64,000 nt of DNA, taken from Paenibacillus dendritiformis. Its GTDB lineage: Bacteria; Bacillota; Bacilli; Paenibacillales; Paenibacillaceae. Both the position numbers and the translations under genes were made by a program. The notes under the pieces were generated by a model. That model was given only the letters and a program-made list of their open reading frames with translations. It did not search any database and was not told where the DNA came from. The DNA lies in the NCBI RefSeq assembly GCF_945605565.1, contig NZ_OX216966.1:1229001-1293000 (forward strand), read 5' to 3'. Below, piece after piece: positions 63,267 to 64,000 of this stretch (the stretch's first letter is position 1; the number at the start of each line of letters is the position of its first letter).

Positions 63267-63766
63267 TTCTGGAGAGAGGGAGGAGAGCTAGTCCTTTTTT
63301 ATCCATTTTAGTCCAGCCATTTTTAGGATTATTTTTACATGAAAATAGTAGAAATTAACTAGAAATTGTTAAAACCATTTTGATGCATTGAGTGTTAATA
63401 TAAAATATGACTAAAGAACGAAAAAACTAGGTATTATTGGTAAAATGGTTACAATACCGAAACTTTTAAAGGAGGCATGCGTCTAACCATGACAACTAAA
63501 GAAAACCAGAACCAGACTCCTGCTTTTCTCCTCACTGATAGACGGGACTAACCGAATAGACCGTCTGATCACGGGCTACTGCCTTCCGCCCGCATAGAAC
63601 CATTTTTTTGACTCAAGGGTCCTGAACAAAAAGAGTCTAAATAACCATGTTAAACCATTGGTTTTCTTGGTTATAGTTAATGTTAGGTGTTGCGGCTGAT
63701 TCCCGTGGCACTCGATAAGTCACAGGAAATTCGTTGTGCAGGAAAGGGTGAACAATACTACGACCC
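63267..63766 (+). promoter_or_regulatory. Long leader region of the last gene
   Basis: This 500 bp region is AT-rich at its start (likely promoter near 63380-63420, with TTGATG and TATAAAAT words but poor spacing). It then holds a short ORF with AAAGGAGG (63469-63475) and several dyads: AGACGG/CCGTCT (about 63539-63568), CGGGC/GCCCG (about 63576-63596), GACTC/GAGTC around a T run (63607-63640) and ATAACCA/TGGTTAT (63641-63676). This looks like a structured 5' leader, but it does not match a riboswitch class I know. Confidence 0.45.
63477..63551 (+). CDS. Short ORF, possible leader peptide
   Basis: An ATG at 63477 sits directly after AAAGGAGGC, and a second in frame at 63489 is 13-14 bases away; the frame ends at TAA 63549-63551. 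The peptide is 20-24 residues, reading MTTKENQNQTPAFLLTDRR from the second start. It lies inside a leader rich in hairpins, as an attenuator peptide would. Coding is unproven. Confidence 0.35.
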   Translation: MRLTMTTKENQNQTPAFLLTDRRD

Positions 63767-64000
63767 ATGAGCCGGAGAATGAAGTGGAATCTCATTACAG
63801 TTGTTGTCTTGCTTCTCGCTGTCGGCGGGCTGGCGGGGTATTATTTACCCGGTCTGCTGTATCCGAAGCAGATAGCCTATGCTGATGCGAGCGGCATAAA
63901 GCTGAAGTTCAAAACGGAAGGAGATCAATTCCTCGAATACAGGAATGAGCAGTTCGAACCGTTATTTGTGAAAGGAGTCAATCTTGGGGCGACGGTTCCG
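63767..64000 (+). CDS. Membrane-anchored extracellular protein, N-terminal part only
   Basis: The gene runs off the window after 78 codons. It starts with a basic stretch and one transmembrane helix (LITVVVLLLAVGGLAGYYL in outline, residues 8-27), then a mature part with IKLKFKTEGDQFLEYRNEQFEPLFVKGVNLGATVP in outline. The phrase FVKGVNLGATVP is typical of the start of a TIM-barrel glycoside hydrolase domain found in some surface or exopolysaccharide proteins, so such an enzyme is possible. The ATG at 63767 is the longer choice; 63779 is an alternative. No clear binding site decides between them. Confidence 0.5.
   Translation, partial: MSRRMKWNLITVVVLLLAVGGLAGYYLPGLLYPKQIAYADASGIKLKFKTEGDQFLEYRNEQFEPLFVKGVNLGATVP

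Overview
The window looks like a chromosomal segment of a Paenibacillus-type, Gram-positive endospore former. The basis is moderately high GC coding DNA, strong AGGAGG-type ribosome binding sites with frequent TTG and GTG starts, rho-independent terminators, an LplB/YtcP-type sugar ABC operon next to a membrane-bound AraC-type regulator, an S-layer-homology cell-surface protein, YneF and HelD-like proteins, and a purine riboswitch. The species cannot be fixed from sequence reading alone.

Layout. 1-1035: two half-size chromate (CHR) transporter genes, the first cut by the window edge. 1286-2752: a sulfatase. 2794-3678: a secreted protein of unknown role. 3704-8731: a minus-strand operon of ABC ATPase, substrate-binding lipoprotein, fused permease and beta-CASP-like metallohydrolase, with a divergent LysR regulator (8918) and a LysR-type dyad between them. 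9879-16993: housekeeping genes (TVP38-type membrane protein, sodA, GNAT, DUF402 phosphatase, a queG-ogt fusion, YneF-like, folE, an unknown protein). 17508-19498: a guanine-class purine riboswitch and adenine deaminase. 19852-22212: HelD-like RNA polymerase recycling ATPase. 22354-24460: a type II restriction-modification pair whose nuclease gene lacks a normal start. 24668-28440: a long SOD fusion protein, an alpha/beta hydrolase and an IclR regulator.

28441-29545 and 37255-39400 are accessory, repeat-rich stretches. A repeat at 17048-17410 occurs again near 28.5-29.5 kb, where it is split by a roughly 635 bp element with AGGCTGTTG/CAACAGCCT ends and a 6 bp direct repeat. A second, inverted copy of that element lies at 37278-39372 and is itself interrupted by an IS110-family insertion sequence. 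Between these lies a carbohydrate locus: AraC-type membrane regulator (minus), then an LplB/LplC/lipoprotein ABC importer and a Gfo/Idh/MocA oxidoreductase, with a catabolite-response-like site upstream.

39605-55712 holds kptA, a 2027-residue S-layer-anchored nuclease/5'-nucleotidase, a two-component pair (BTAD response regulator plus a sensor with two kinase modules), a cytochrome P450 behind a TetR-type operator, a small membrane protein, a second Gfo/Idh/MocA oxidoreductase and a permease. 55927-64000 holds aconitase, an amidase-domain protein, ddl, a 53 bp tandem repeat array (61669-62075), a YfcE-type phosphodiesterase, a small barrel-like protein, a structured leader and the start of a membrane-anchored protein. 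No rRNA, tRNA or CRISPR array was seen.
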